From NCBI GenBank assembly GCA_963585895.1, contig OY757934.1:44469757-44533756 (forward strand): a stretch of DNA of 64,000 nt, read 5' to 3'. This DNA is from Sepioteuthis lessoniana (Eukaryota > Mollusca > Cephalopoda > Myopsida > Loliginidae). Positions 10,842-20,388 of the stretch are shown one piece after another (the stretch's first letter is position 1; each line of letters begins with the position of its first letter). The position numbers were made by a program, and so were the translations under genes. The notes beneath the pieces are model-generated. The model was given only the letters and a program-made list of their open reading frames with translations, ran no database searches and was not told where the DNA came from.

Positions 10842-11043
10842 CAGTCTCTTCCTATCTATCTATCTATATCAGTCTCTTCCTATCTATCTATCTATCTATC
10901 TATCTTAGTCTCTTCCTATCTATCTATCTATCTTAGTCTCTTCCTATCTATCTATCTATCTATCTTAGTCTCTTCCTATCTATCTATCTATCTATCTCAG
11001 TCTCTTCCTATCTATCTATCTATCTATCTATCTTAGTCTCTTC

Positions 11044-11085
<42 letters not shown>

Positions 11086-11122
11086 CAGTCTCTTCCGATC
11101 TATCTATCTATCTATCTCAGTC

Positions 11123-11185
<63 letters not shown>

Positions 11186-11341
11186 CAGTCTCTTCCTATC
11201 TATCTATCTATCTATCTATCTTAGTCTCTTCCTATCTATCTATCTATCTCAGTCTCTTCCTATCTATCTATCTATCTTAGTCTCTTCCTATCTATCTATC
11301 TATCTATCTCAGTCTCTTCCGATCTATCTATCTATCTATCC
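10117..11341 (+). repeat. Compound (TATC)n array with CAGTCTCTTCC spacers
   Basis: Runs of 3-14 TATC units are separated by a fixed 11-12 base spacer, C/TAGTCTCTTCC, repeated more than 35 times over 1.2 kb. Some spacers are followed by GATC rather than TATC, giving variants that recur in blocks. The array ends at a CTCTCCGCTTTAAT flank. Confidence 0.95.
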
Positions 11342-12290
11342 TCTCCGCTTTAATTGTATAATTTCTTTATAATTTGAATATTTGCTTGTTATGCTTTTTA
11401 TATCTAATTATTATTGACTTCGATATAATCTGTATCTTCGAGTGAATTCTCATTTTCTTATTAACATTTTAAGACCTGCCATTCTCATTAATGTCTTTAT
11501 CACACACACACACACACAAATAACAGCCAAAAAAAAACCCCCCAAAACAAAACCAAAATAAAAAAAAACGAACATATACAGAAGAAGAAAAAAACAAAAA
11601 AGACAAAAACGCTCAACATACGATAATTCTTTGTCGGTTAAGAAACGAATTCTGTAGTTGGCGTATTTGATCGATGGAGCGAGTTCACGTCGGAATAAAG
11701 ATGAGACAACATTTTCTATAAAAAAACAACGAACAAACTTGTTCTCTGAAGAAAAAAAAAAATCAAAATGGCTGACGCTCAATCTATTGCTCACTTCCGT
11801 TTACTTGTCTTACACTTCCAGAGGCCATCTCATCGGTTTTAATTATATCAACTGGTGTAGTTAATTTGGACAACAGCATTGGCGAATCATAAATACGTTG
11901 TTAATAAGATCGTCTTACACACCCACACATACCTATTAATCATGCTTCATGAAATAACACATGTTTTTAGGAATATCCTCATGGCGGACACTTCGAAAAA
12001 ATCTGATTTTAATGAATATTTAGACGTCTGTTCATATAGCGATACATAGATTGGATTACAGGCGTAATTTGTGTTAGTGAATTTCAGCAAGGAATGTCTA
12101 TTTTTCTGTCGTCGAATATCTGCAAGAGTTTGAACGACGGTAAAATATTGATTGACAATTAAAAATTATCCCAGCTCAGCGGTTCCCAACTTATTTTGTT
12201 GGACTATGGACCAGTTTAATATAAACAATATTATTGATATAGAGTTAGGAATCACAATCAAAATATAGGAAATCTATCTATCTATCTATC
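11342..12290. other. AT-rich stretch with short CA and TATC runs
   Basis: A (CA)n run lies at about 11503-11518 and a short TATC run at about 12272-12292. Short frames on both strands overlap A-rich runs and are not credible genes. Confidence 0.5.
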
Positions 12291-12295
12291 TATCA

Positions 12296-12429
12296 CTTTC
12301 GCTGTGAACACGATGTGACACAAAGTCAATATTTAAGCGGTGTACAACTGGTTTGAATTTAATTCCCCTTCTCCAAGATCTGTTACTTTATCAAAATTAA
12401 AAAGTCCAGTTTACCGAACTATTTACTCA

Positions 12430-12432
<3 letters not shown>
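12296..12432 (-). mobile_element. SINE-B tail remnant
   Basis: Matches the distal half of the SINE-B family in minus orientation (GATGTGACACAAAGTCAATA, then the TTTAAGCGG and TGGTTTGAATT words), with many substitutions. It breaks off where the TATC array begins. Confidence 0.6.
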
Positions 12433-12470
<38 letters not shown>

Positions 12471-12535
12471 CAGTCTCTTCCTATCTATCTATCTATCTAT
12501 ATCAGTCTCTTCCTATCTCAGTCTCTTCCTATCTC

Positions 12536-12570
<35 letters not shown>

Positions 12571-12748
12571 CAGTCTCTTCCTATCTATCTATCTATCTAT
12601 CTCAGTCTCTTCCTATCTATCTATCTATCTATCTATCTATCTCAGTCTCTTCCTATCTATCTATCTATCTCAGTCTCTTCCTATCTATCTATCTATCTAT
12701 CTATCTCAGTCTCTTCCTATCTATCTATCTATCTATCTCAGTCTCTTC

Positions 12749-12785
<37 letters not shown>

Positions 12786-12786
12786 C
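12430..12786 (+). repeat. Second compound (TATC)n array
   Basis: Same TATC runs and same CAGTCTCTTCC spacers as the array at 10117-11341. The 152-codon Tyr-Leu-Ser frame across it is a consequence of the repeat. Confidence 0.95.
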
Positions 12787-12838
12787 TCTCCGCTTTAATC
12801 GTATAATTTCTTTATAATTTGAATATTTGCTTGTTATC
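12787..12838 (+). repeat. Duplicated right flank of the TATC array
   Basis: CTCTCCGCTTTAATCGTATA and the following ~35 bases repeat, with one or two differences, the flank at 11340-11392. Array and flank were therefore copied together. Confidence 0.9.
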
Positions 12839-13204
12839 TATCTTAGTCGGTTCCTCTATATAGTTATCTGAACAACCGGTGAAAAAGTTCAAATCAAAAC
12901 ATACAGTGTTTTGTACAGAGGTTTTCGCAGATACAATCTCTGGATCACACTCGCAACAAACGAAGGTGAAATATAAAGTTCATAGGCTGAAAAGTAGAAT
13001 GATAGCTTTTTTTTTTGAGCAATGGAATTCAAGCACTGCAACACCGATGGTTGAAGAGTGTGAATCGAAAATGGAGGTGGGTTATGTTGAAAAATAAACT
13101 TAATTTCGTCACATTGCATGATAATATCTTGGTCAGCCGATGAACTTTTCAGCTGACCCTCTGACAATGATCTTGGTTCCTCTCGTAGGAATTTATACTT
13201 TATA
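12839..13204. other. Unrecognised AT-rich stretch
   Basis: Two overlapping short frames (12879-13097 plus, 12889-13227 minus) show no domain. No SINE boxes seen. Confidence 0.4.
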
Positions 13205-13390
13205 TTCTCACTTTGTCGAAGGGGCAATATCCCCTAATAAAAAGGGTGTCCCAAGTATGACTCTAAACCGCACTTGGTAGGGAAGATCTACTTCTGAAGC
13301 CCTGGAGAAACTAGTAACTTCATTATTGACATTACTTCCAAATCCACTCTGATCCGGAGCGGTAGCACTTGTTTACATTCGAGAATTTGG
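13205..13390 (-). repeat. L-family 3' module
   Basis: The reverse complement of the L 3' module is readable: AAAGGGTGTCCCAAGTATGA for the CCAGGACAC part and CACTCTGATCCGGAG for the TCTGGGTCAGAGTG part. Confidence 0.65.
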
Positions 13391-13583
13391 AGAACATTAA
13401 AAGAAATACGACGACACAGTTTGAAACCTCAAGAAAAGAGAAATATCAGAGGTGCCTCAACCAAATGAAAAACTCGCTGTAATAACTCTTAAATGCTAAC
13501 ATTGCTATTTTAAAGGAAATAAGTGTTTAATTCATTGTTAATTTCTATCTTGGTAAATACAGCTTCTGTGTAAATACTTTTTC

Positions 13584-13653
<70 letters not shown>
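13584..13653. repeat. (CA)n(TA)n microsatellite
   Basis: About 38 bases of CA then about 30 of TA, directly next to a SINE-A tail. Confidence 0.95.
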
Positions 13654-13654
<1 letters not shown>

Positions 13655-13656
<2 letters not shown>

Positions 13657-14140
13657 AGTTGGCCGACCGTAATCGAGGGTGATTCGAAGGCTCCTTTTTT
13701 CCTATTTACCAACCCCTCCGCTCGGCAGGATATGACACAAGGTCAGTTTTTAAGCGGAGTTTAACAGGTTTGAATTCAGCGTTTTCCTTCTCCTAGACTA
13801 GTTGCCTCACCAAGGCTGAAGAACCTAGTCTGTCCTACTATTTACCCATAGCTGGAGGGAGAATAATTGGATTCATACCTTTCCCAAGGGTATTAGTGCT
13901 ATGTGAAATGCAGTCATTCTCGTCCAGGATTTGAACTCGTGTCGCTGTGTCCATTTTCTACGACGATAACCATTACACCACGGGCACCTCCCAAGGCTCC
14001 TTTTTTAATAGCTACTACACCGTGGTGTAGGAGAGGCATCAATTACCTTTTTAAAGTCTTTGGGATGACTCGACCTGGGATAGAACCCCGGTCTCCCGAA
14101 CCATTGGTGAACACTCTAACCTTTATACCAATAGGCTGAT
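13655..14140 (-). mobile_element. SINE-A interrupted by SINE-B
   Basis: Minus-strand SINE-A. Its tRNA-like head is at 14060-14137 (B box GGATAGAACCCC in reverse). The body is split at 13687-14006 by a SINE-B whose insertion duplicated AAGGCTCCTTTTTT. Confidence 0.85.
13701..13992 (-). mobile_element. SINE-B, full length, nested in SINE-A
   Basis: On the minus strand the head reads GTGGTGTAATGGTTATCG (A box) and GAGTTCAAATCCTGG (B box), typical of a tRNA-derived SINE. The tail runs to CCTATTTACC at the plus-strand left end. A 14-bp target-site duplication, AAGGCTCCTTTTTT, lies at 13687-13700 and 13993-14006. Confidence 0.92.
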
Positions 14141-14141
14141 C

Positions 14142-14375
14142 AAGTTGACCGACTGTAGTTGAGGGTAACCCGAAGATTACTTTTTCAATAGCTACTACAC
14201 TGAGGTGTGGGAGAGGGCACCACTTTCTCTGTATTGCTTCATATACTCTTGAGCCGTACCTTATTATATTCTGTGTTAAGCAAGGAGGCATCAAGTACCA
14301 TTTTTTGAGTTTTTGGTATAAATCGACCCGGAATTGAACCCCGATCTCTAGAACCATTGGAAAACACTCTATTGT
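14142..14375 (-). mobile_element. SINE-A, second copy in tandem
   Basis: Directly follows the copy at 13655-14140 in the same orientation. Both the GACCGACTGTAGTTGAGGGT end and the head (CCGGAATTGAACCCC) are recognisable. Confidence 0.85.
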
Positions 14376-14880
14376 ATATATGAACTTTAAAAATGAAGTC
14401 AATTGAACAAAATATTTCGATAGTTAATGAATGAAACTAACTTTCATAAGCACTTCTACTAACGTTCAAAAGATGTTTTTTTTAGATCAGTTATCACTGA
14501 ATAATGAGTTTGGTCCTCTCCAGGTGCCCTTTATTTGTGGCCTTGTGGCTAATCTGATCACACTTAATCTAAGCTTTGAGGTGTCTCGTTAGTGAGTTAG
14601 CCTAGCAGATTAATAAAATTCTCACAGAATTTCCGATACTTCTAGCCTTGAGTAATAACTAAACTAATCTTAACTACCTAGGTTGGGCATTTCGTTTTAG
14701 TGTTATTGTTAACAAGCAACGCTTGTAGATCAGTTACTACAGAGGAGTGAATTCGATCCTCACTTGTAATCTTTTACTTGCAGCTTCTTGCCAAATTTGT
14801 GCTACACTTTGTTAACCAACGGCAAACTTGCTCAGGACTTAGGTGGGTGACTTTTTAATAACAGCTTTTGATATAAGCAA
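14376..14880. other. AT-rich stretch, nothing recognised
   Basis: No SINE, LINE or coding signal seen. Confidence 0.5.
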
Positions 14881-14884
14881 CCCG

Positions 14885-15565
14885 TGGCTCGGTTGGTTTG
14901 GTTTTATGTTGTATCAACCACTATAGGTTATTTAGTACCAAATCCGATTTATACATCTATATTAGATATATATGATTTGTTAGTATAAGTCAACGTTAAA
15001 TTGTTCCTTGTATTGTTATGTATTACTAACAATTCAATTAAACATCAGTCATTTGTTTACACACAAACAAATGACAGTTATGTTTTATACATAATTCAAC
15101 GTTATGTTTTAATAATTCATTTATGTTTTAATAATTATGTTTTAATAATTATGTTATGTTATTCAACGTTATTTAATAATTCAACGTTATGTTTTATACA
15201 TAAGTCAACGTTAAATTGTTCCTTGTATTGTTATGTATTACTAACAATTCAATTAAATATCAGTCATTTGTTTACACACACAAATAAATGATCAAACAGT
15301 TATGCCTTAAACAATTCAATTTACCATAAGGTATTTGTTTTCTCTCAGTTTAAACGTCAAACAGTTCTATTTCCCATATAGATATGACCCTGTCAGATGC
15401 TACCACTCCGGGTCAGGAAGCGATAGCAATGAAGGGTACTCCGTATTTCCCAAAGCTTCCGCATTACTCATCATTAGATTGCTTACTATCATAATCAGGA
15501 CACTAGTTGGATTGTTGTTCTTACCCCTTTTCAAAGATGCAGTCGGCATATTCTACAGATGACTT
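14885..15565 (+). mobile_element. L-family element with internal duplication
   Basis: A TTGGTTTTATGTTGTATCAA head variant is followed by an AT-rich middle and a 3' module at 15365-15565 (GGGTCAGGAAGCGATAG, then GGACACTAGTTGG, then CAGTCGGCATATTCTAC). About 100 bases (14990-15090) recur at about 15203-15290 with few changes, which creates a 96-codon frame without meaning. Confidence 0.7.
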
Positions 15566-15677
15566 AGGTGCTCGTTGCTCGAATGCCAGAGTAAGTAAAA
15601 CTTAGAAAATAACAATACAGAAATTTGTTTTACACTTAAACCAACATAAAAAAAATGAAGACTAAAATATAGCATAA

Positions 15678-16064
15678 ATCATCATCATCATGTCGTGCTG
15701 GTAGCACGGATATCCCTGACCCTCTCTCGCCACTTCTCCCTATCGTTCATCGCCTCCGGCAGGTCTTCAGGGCTACATCCCATATCCTCACATAGCTGCT
15801 ATATGTATGTTCGAGCTGGTCGTCCTGCTTTTGCCCGACCATATGTGGGGGTCCATAGGAGTACATCACTTATGAGCTCGTCCCTGCTTCTCCAGCTGTG
15901 TCCTGCATGTCTGGTTCGTCTAACTTGGATAGTTTTCGTGATGGGAGGCAGGTGGCCGTATAGTTGGTGCCTTGTGGGGTGTTGCCGCCGGGACTTGTTC
16001 AAGATTGCTCGCAACATTCTTGTGTAATTGCCGTCTAGCTTCTTCTCCAGCCGTTTTGTTAGAA
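15678..16064 (-). mobile_element. RTE-like LINE 3' fragment
   Basis: The minus strand encodes LRAILNKSRRQHPTRHQLYG, then HAGHSWRSRDE, with the (CAT)n tail at 15679-15690. GCATAAAT lies at both ends (15672 and 16067), giving an ~8-bp target-site duplication. Severely 5'-truncated. Confidence 0.88.
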
Positions 16065-16074
16065 TTGCATAAAT

Positions 16075-16142
16075 AAATTGATTATTTTATTGACATTTCC
16101 AATATTACTCAATTGATTATTTTATTGACATTTCCAATATTA
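16075..16142 (+). repeat. Two direct copies of a 34-bp unit
   Basis: AATTGATTATTTTATTGACA and the following ~14 bases occur twice head to tail with one difference: a local tandem duplication just outside the LINE end. Confidence 0.9.
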
Positions 16143-16234
16143 CTAATTTTTAACAGTAAAACTCTATTACCTGTTAACTTGAGTCCACTATTGAGCCACA
16201 AAAAAGAGTTATAAAGTTAGATATAGTTACAACA

Positions 16235-17075
16235 ATTAACGGCTGATTGTCAAATTTTAACGGTACGTCAACCTGTTCAGGGTTATTTTGTGTGTAGAGG
16301 TTAGGGAACTGTATTCATTGTACATTCATATTTATAATATTTGTGTACTGTTTTAAGAAGATACTATTTTGCGCACGTAATATCAAGTATTTCTATTTAA
16401 TACATATGAAAGGAGTCCCTGTGGTGCAGTGGCTACCGTGTTGGACTACGACATCACAATAAACTAGTTTGAACTCCAGTCGCGCTATGAAATTTATTTT
16501 CGGACTAATAATCTTGGAAAGTCAGTTAAATAGTACCACTACTGTTCTTCTACAAAGAAGGTTTTGGCATTGAATAACCTACGAAGGTTGATATGACATT
16601 AAACAAAGAAACCAAACCAAATGAACCTTAACCCTTGCTCACAGATACATGGTTTCGAGAAACTAATCATAATAATTTTTTGTAAATGATTGAACAGTTC
16701 TGTTTGACAGATGAAACCCTAAGAAGTACACCGGGTCAGAGGGAACCTGGGAGTAATGGAAGCAAAGAAGTGACTCCACTCTTTCAAGAGTTCAGTTTAA
16801 TGCCATAAAAAGATACCTTTTTTAGCGGGTTTGATCTTGATATCTAATTTTTACTATTCATATCTAGTAATAATTATTTATTTCAGTTATATGATTTCAA
16901 GTATTCCTATCAAATACTAATAATTTGGACCCTAACGGATTCTATCTCTTTAGTTCAGAATGGACCTGTGATTAATGCCAGTGAAAGAGTAACTCTAATT
17001 TCTTCAAAGCTCCAGAACAGCAACCTCGCTATCTGATGTAGTTTAATATGCCCAGGACAACTGGGTGTTAATAAA
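16235..17075 (+). mobile_element. L-family element split by SINE-C
   Basis: L head at 16240-16330 (AACGGTACGTCAACC, then TAGAGGTTAGGGAAC). A SINE-C follows, then the middle and two partial 3' modules at about 16700-16800 and 16920-17070. Confidence 0.65.
16408..16622 (+). mobile_element. SINE-C
   Basis: The head, GTCCCTGTGGTGCAGTGGCT, holds a tRNA-like A box, and GTTTGAACTCC is the B box. The body contains TAGTACCACTACTGTTCTTC. The tail ends in GATATGACATTAAACAAAGA and then an ACCAAACCAAA-type end. The last ~50 bases resemble the TTATGGCATATCAACC motif of the L family in reverse. Confidence 0.88.
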
Positions 17076-17101
17076 TGTGTATATGTCTTCTATTGTGGTC
17101 G

Positions 17102-17345
17102 AGTGCGTCCATTTTTAATTAGTGCGTGTCCTATCACGTATTACTGTTATCCGTATTTGCGAGTTTATTTTTATGTGTTTGTGTTAGTGTGTGTGTGTGT
17201 GTGTGCTGTTATGTTATTGTCTTTATATGTGCTCGCGTGTGTCTATTTGATATTGAGATATATAGATTGTTCAACTAAAAATAATTACCATTTACATATA
17301 TATCATAATGTAAAAAAATATTGATTACTGCTCGTCACAGTTCTC
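17102..17345. other. AT-rich stretch with a (GT)n run
   Basis: A GT run lies at about 17187-17206. Nothing else recognised. Confidence 0.5.
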
Positions 17346-17352
17346 TAGTTAG

Positions 17353-17540
17353 TTGACATATTTCTCTCAGTGATCCTGTGCTCCCATTTAGGAAAAGATG
17401 GTTCTTCTGAAGGAGAGGAATTAAGAGATTTTAAAATCCTGATAGGGACAATTGCAGTACACAGCTGTATTTTAAATATTGAACAAAAGAATCTTCGTTT
17501 TTTCCTTCGATGCTTAGAAGACAGATGCCTTCTTAACTGA
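17353..17540 (+). CDS. Possible host coding exon, unknown protein
   Basis: An open frame of about 60 codons with no ATG runs from a T/C-rich stretch ending in CTCTCAG or CCCATTTAG, both usable as splice acceptors, to a TGA. Its translation has balanced composition (GKDGSSEGEELRDFKILIG, then a hydrophobic stretch and LRFFLRCLEDRCLLN), unlike the Phe/Ile-rich shadow frames nearby. No family is recognised, and no matching donor-side exon is visible. It may equally be a piece of an unrecognised repeat, so the call is tentative. Confidence 0.25.
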
Positions 17541-17596
17541 CACATTCGTTGTGTATAATTCACACTTGTAAAATCTGGAACATTCATATGTTGGTA

Positions 17597-17833
17597 CAGG
17601 GTGACCCCTCAAAAAACCAGAATCCATAAACTTTTTTATTACTTCTACAAAAATAAAGCAAAATAATTTTAATTCTTTTCCTCGGTAGACCAGGACATGT
17701 TGGTGAATACTATGGTCCCAATTTTTCATGCACAGAATCTACTTCATATCCTGAAAAAAAGAAAAGGCTAGAATTAAATTTATGAATTTCAGTCAAAAAC
17801 ATATGGATTCTGTTTTTTTTTTTGGTCACCCTG
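17597..17833. mobile_element. 237-bp MITE, TA target site
   Basis: The ends CAGGGTGACC and GGTCACCCTG are exact inverted repeats. Pairing continues imperfectly inward (ACCAGAATCCATA against TATGGATTCTG). A TA dinucleotide lies on both sides (17595-17596 and 17834-17835), as in Tc1/mariner-type insertions. No coding capacity; a non-autonomous element. Confidence 0.9.
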
Positions 17834-17835
17834 TA

Positions 17836-18090
17836 TGTTGGGCTATGTAAAAATAAATTGGCTCGGTTCCGGAAGGCATTCCCCCGGGCAAGACTTGCAC
17901 CTCGTCAAAAGTTTAAGGACTAAGATACTATCCGGCACCTAGGGTACTACAAAAAGGAAATGACGACGGAACTGAGCTATCTTTGACACCACGCTGCTAT
18001 TCCTGCAAGTTAGCCACTTTAAAATGTGTCATCTAATCACCGTAGGGAGTGGGGGTGAATAAATACCATACTTACCTTGCACTGATCGAC
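17836..18090. other. Unrecognised GC-richer segment
   Basis: It contains CCCCCGGGCAAGACTTGCAC and several CpG words, different from all repeats named here. It may be part of an unknown repeat. Confidence 0.35.
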
Positions 18091-18092
18091 GG

Positions 18093-18210
18093 GGCTAGAA
18101 TACACCGACTCTATCCACTGCAGAGGTGTAAGGCCCCTCAAAAAGGGGTGTTCTGCGTTTGACACATCTGTTGGTGAAGTTTCCATCCTGGCGTTTTGGG
18201 GAGTGTGAGT
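18093..18210 (-). repeat. L-family 3' module, truncated
   Basis: Matches the end of the L 3' module in reverse (GGGGCTAGAATACACCGACT, GCAGAGGTGTAAGGCCCCTC). It is cut off where the Penelope-like repeat starts. Confidence 0.8.
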
Positions 18211-18216
18211 ACGTTT

Positions 18217-18259
18217 TCACAACGTTTCGGTCGATATGTCCTCTGGCCTTCTTCAGGTG
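18217..18259 (-). ncRNA. Hammerhead-ribozyme-like motif
   Basis: On the minus strand: CACCTGAAGAAGGCC, a spacer, then CGACCGAAACGTTGT. The order CTGA.GA, stem, GAAAC is that of a hammerhead core. Activity is not claimed. Confidence 0.4.
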
Positions 18260-18474
18260 TTTGTCGAACTCGGGAACCTTCACGGAACTTCGAACTACGT
18301 CCTTTATTGAATCCACAGGGGTCACCTGTTCTGATTCCGTTAGCCATAACCGGCTACAAGTGTACAGGTTCAATCCTGACTGCAGACGAGTTACAATACA
18401 GGAATACTTAACACTTGTAGCCGGTTATGGCTAACGGAATCAGAACAGTTCCGTGAAGGTTCCCGAGTTCGACA

Positions 18475-18519
18475 AACACCTGAAGAAGGCCGGAGGACAT
18501 ATCGGCCGAAACGTTGTGG
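18475..18519 (+). ncRNA. Hammerhead-ribozyme-like motif
   Basis: CACCTGAAGAAGGCCGGAGG followed by ATCGGCCGAAACGTTGTG. GGCCG and CGGCC can pair as a 5-bp stem II closed by a ~10-base loop, and GAAAC follows directly. Confidence 0.45.
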
Positions 18520-18605
18520 AAATAACAATAAAGATGAAGACAATAGTCCGAAAACCCTTAATGATGAAAATCCCCAAGCTTCGTCTCAGAAATTTAGACA
18601 ACAAA

Positions 18606-18960
18606 TATTTATAGATTTTTTTCGAAAGTCTAAAGAAACTTGACAAATTATGACTAAGTGCGTTGAATTCCGAGACGAGTATACAACATAGTATGTACGT
18701 TTCATGGTTATAAATAATTCCCTTGTTACTGAAAAGTCCACGATCTGACCAAGAAGTGAATGAACTTGAGCCATATAAAGTACATTAACACATTTGGCAC
18801 ATTATTACGCAAGTTTTTTTTAACCCATTAGTAATTTCTTTTTTGGTTTATCCGAAAAAATTTCAGCTGTTCTATGAATATTCACTTTTGAATAAATAAC
18901 AGTTTTTCTCGCTTCCCACCACTCTCCCAATCTTAATCTCACTCACATACACGCGTTGGG
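18606..18960. other. AT-rich stretch, nothing recognised
   Basis: No repeat ends or credible frame seen. Confidence 0.5.
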
Positions 18961-18962
18961 AA

Positions 18963-19290
18963 TTTTGACTGATTGAGTGATTGATTTTAACGTCATGTAA
19001 AGCCATCTGGGAATTTATTTTATGCCCATAGCTTCGAGAATCGGGTTCATGGTACATTTATATATATGTATATTTTTCTGTAGTTCTTTCTTAAGAGCTT
19101 TTTACAAACAAGATATATGATATCAGGCATTCTTATCGAATACAAATAACTTGCACGCAGTTGGATGGTTTCAAGCATTCATATCTAAAATTAATAATTA
19201 TATGGTATCAAGTTATCATTTTTATTTAGGGATGTTCATTTATTTGCATACAGTTATATGATGTCAGGAATTTTTATCTAATACAATATG
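18963..19290 (+). mobile_element. L-family head and AT-rich middle
   Basis: GATTGATTTTAACGTCATGT begins the head; GAGAATCGGGTTCATGG and repeated CAGTTGGATGGTTTCAAG-like units follow. No 3' module: the element is replaced by unrelated sequence at about 19290. Confidence 0.7.
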
Positions 19291-19329
19291 TTGTATACGG
19301 GGAAGAAAAGACAACAACGATGATATATA

Positions 19330-19730
19330 AGAATATAATTTGCTTCTTTTCTTTTCTTTTTATTACTCGGAATATCCGTATGGGTTGAGTAAGAGAGAGT
19401 TGGAGACGGCTGAGATGTGCACACAGAGACTGGTACTGGGCCACTTCAAGGCATTTAATCATCCAGGTTTCTCCTTGTTTATCTACTTTCGTGAGTCTCG
19501 TAAAAGGCTATCTCAAAGCATCGAACCCTTTTCGTTTCTCCTCGATTTTCTACTTTCGCGAGTCTGGCACCGCTCAGGCTTTTCTCTACCTCTCAGCCCT
19601 GGTAGTCTGGCGCAAGGCCAGCGCCCAGAGCAGCGTAACGTCTACGAGCTCTTCTGTTGGTCTCCTTCCTTCTCCGCTTGTCTTCCTTGGTTTATATAAT
19701 TTTCGGCTCGCCCACGCAAATCTTTCTGTA
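19330..19730 (+). other. Unrecognised GC-richer segment with a TATA-like word
   Basis: About 350 bases of C/T-rich sequence of higher GC than its flanks lead to TTTATATAATT at 19690, immediately upstream of a 127-bp direct duplication. The arrangement could be the promoter part of an LTR or another transposon, but no diagnostic end was found. The two overlapping frames of 119 and 80 codons show no domain. Confidence 0.3.
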
Positions 19731-19975
19731 TAGCATGCGTCCTACGCAACTTACGTGGCACTTCCACTGAGGAAACACCTGCGTTTTGTTTACTTTAGGA
19801 AACAGGTGCATATCCTGTTATGCCACCCACGTGTTGTACGTGGACACGCCTCCAGCATAGCATGTTACCTACGCAACTTACATGGCACTTCTACTGAGGA
19901 AACACCTGCGTTTTATTTAAGTTAGGAAACAGGTGCATATCCTGTTATGCCACCTACGCAGCTTATGTGGTAGAA
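19731..19975 (+). repeat. Direct duplication, 127-bp period
   Basis: TAGCATGCGTCCTACGCAAC at 19731 and TAGCATGTTACCTACGCAAC at 19858 start two copies. Both contain GAGGAAACACCTGCGTTTT and AGGAAACAGGTGCATATCCT. CACCTGC and GCAGGTG-like words inside each copy can pair. Confidence 0.9.
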
Positions 19976-19999
19976 GTCTTCCGGTCAATATTCAACAAA

Positions 20000-20330
20000 A
20001 TAACTTGGACACAGTTGGATGGTTTCAATTATTTCTCTCTAATACCAGTAATTATATAGTACTACGTTATTATTTCTATTTAATGGTATTCATTTATTTA
20101 CATACCCTTATATGGTCTCAAGTAACGAAGAATAGTTATTCTTTGTAAACTATAATAGCTTCAAATAATTATTCTGAATAGAAATAACTTATAGTTATAT
20201 GGCATAAAGTATTCTTATCGATTATAAGTTATTTCTAAACAGATCTAGTCGACCCATAAATGGGACCCGAATAAGTTCTACCAATCTGGGTCATAGTGAA
20301 CCTGGAAATAGTAATAAAGTGAGAATGTTG
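20000..20330 (+). mobile_element. L-family middle and partial 3' module
   Basis: GGATGGTTTCAATTATTTC-type units, then GACCCATAAATGGGACCC and a shortened module to about 20325. Confidence 0.65.
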
Positions 20331-20388
20331 AGAAGCGGAAGTGCAAATTTTATTTGAGCAACAGTTTCCTGTCCTTTTATTTAAAAAA

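Larger units (their letters stand above)
18211..18605. mobile_element. Inverted pair of Penelope-like terminal repeats (fossil)
   Basis: Two copies of the same repeat face each other. The left copy lies on the minus strand and the right on the plus strand; a 37-bp exact inverted repeat at 18327-18363 and 18411-18447 surrounds a 47-bp spacer. Each copy holds a hammerhead-like word order, CTGA.GA, a GGCC-type stem, then CCGAAACG. The family is inferred: Penelope-like elements carry hammerhead motifs in their terminal repeats and often sit in inverted arrangements. Related copies lie at 26637-26940 and 63600-63850. No reverse transcriptase lies next to this pair. Confidence 0.6.

Noticed and set aside
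12340-12798. 152-codon Tyr-Leu-Ser-rich frame
   Set aside because: Translation of the TATC array; no protein meaning.
15001-15291. 96-codon plus-strand frame
   Set aside because: It lies in duplicated AT-rich L-family middle sequence.
18060-18075. CATACTTACCTTGCA, resembling the 5' end of U1 snRNA
   Set aside because: Only about ten bases match, and no U1 stem-loops or Sm site follow; the adjoining bases belong to an L-family module.
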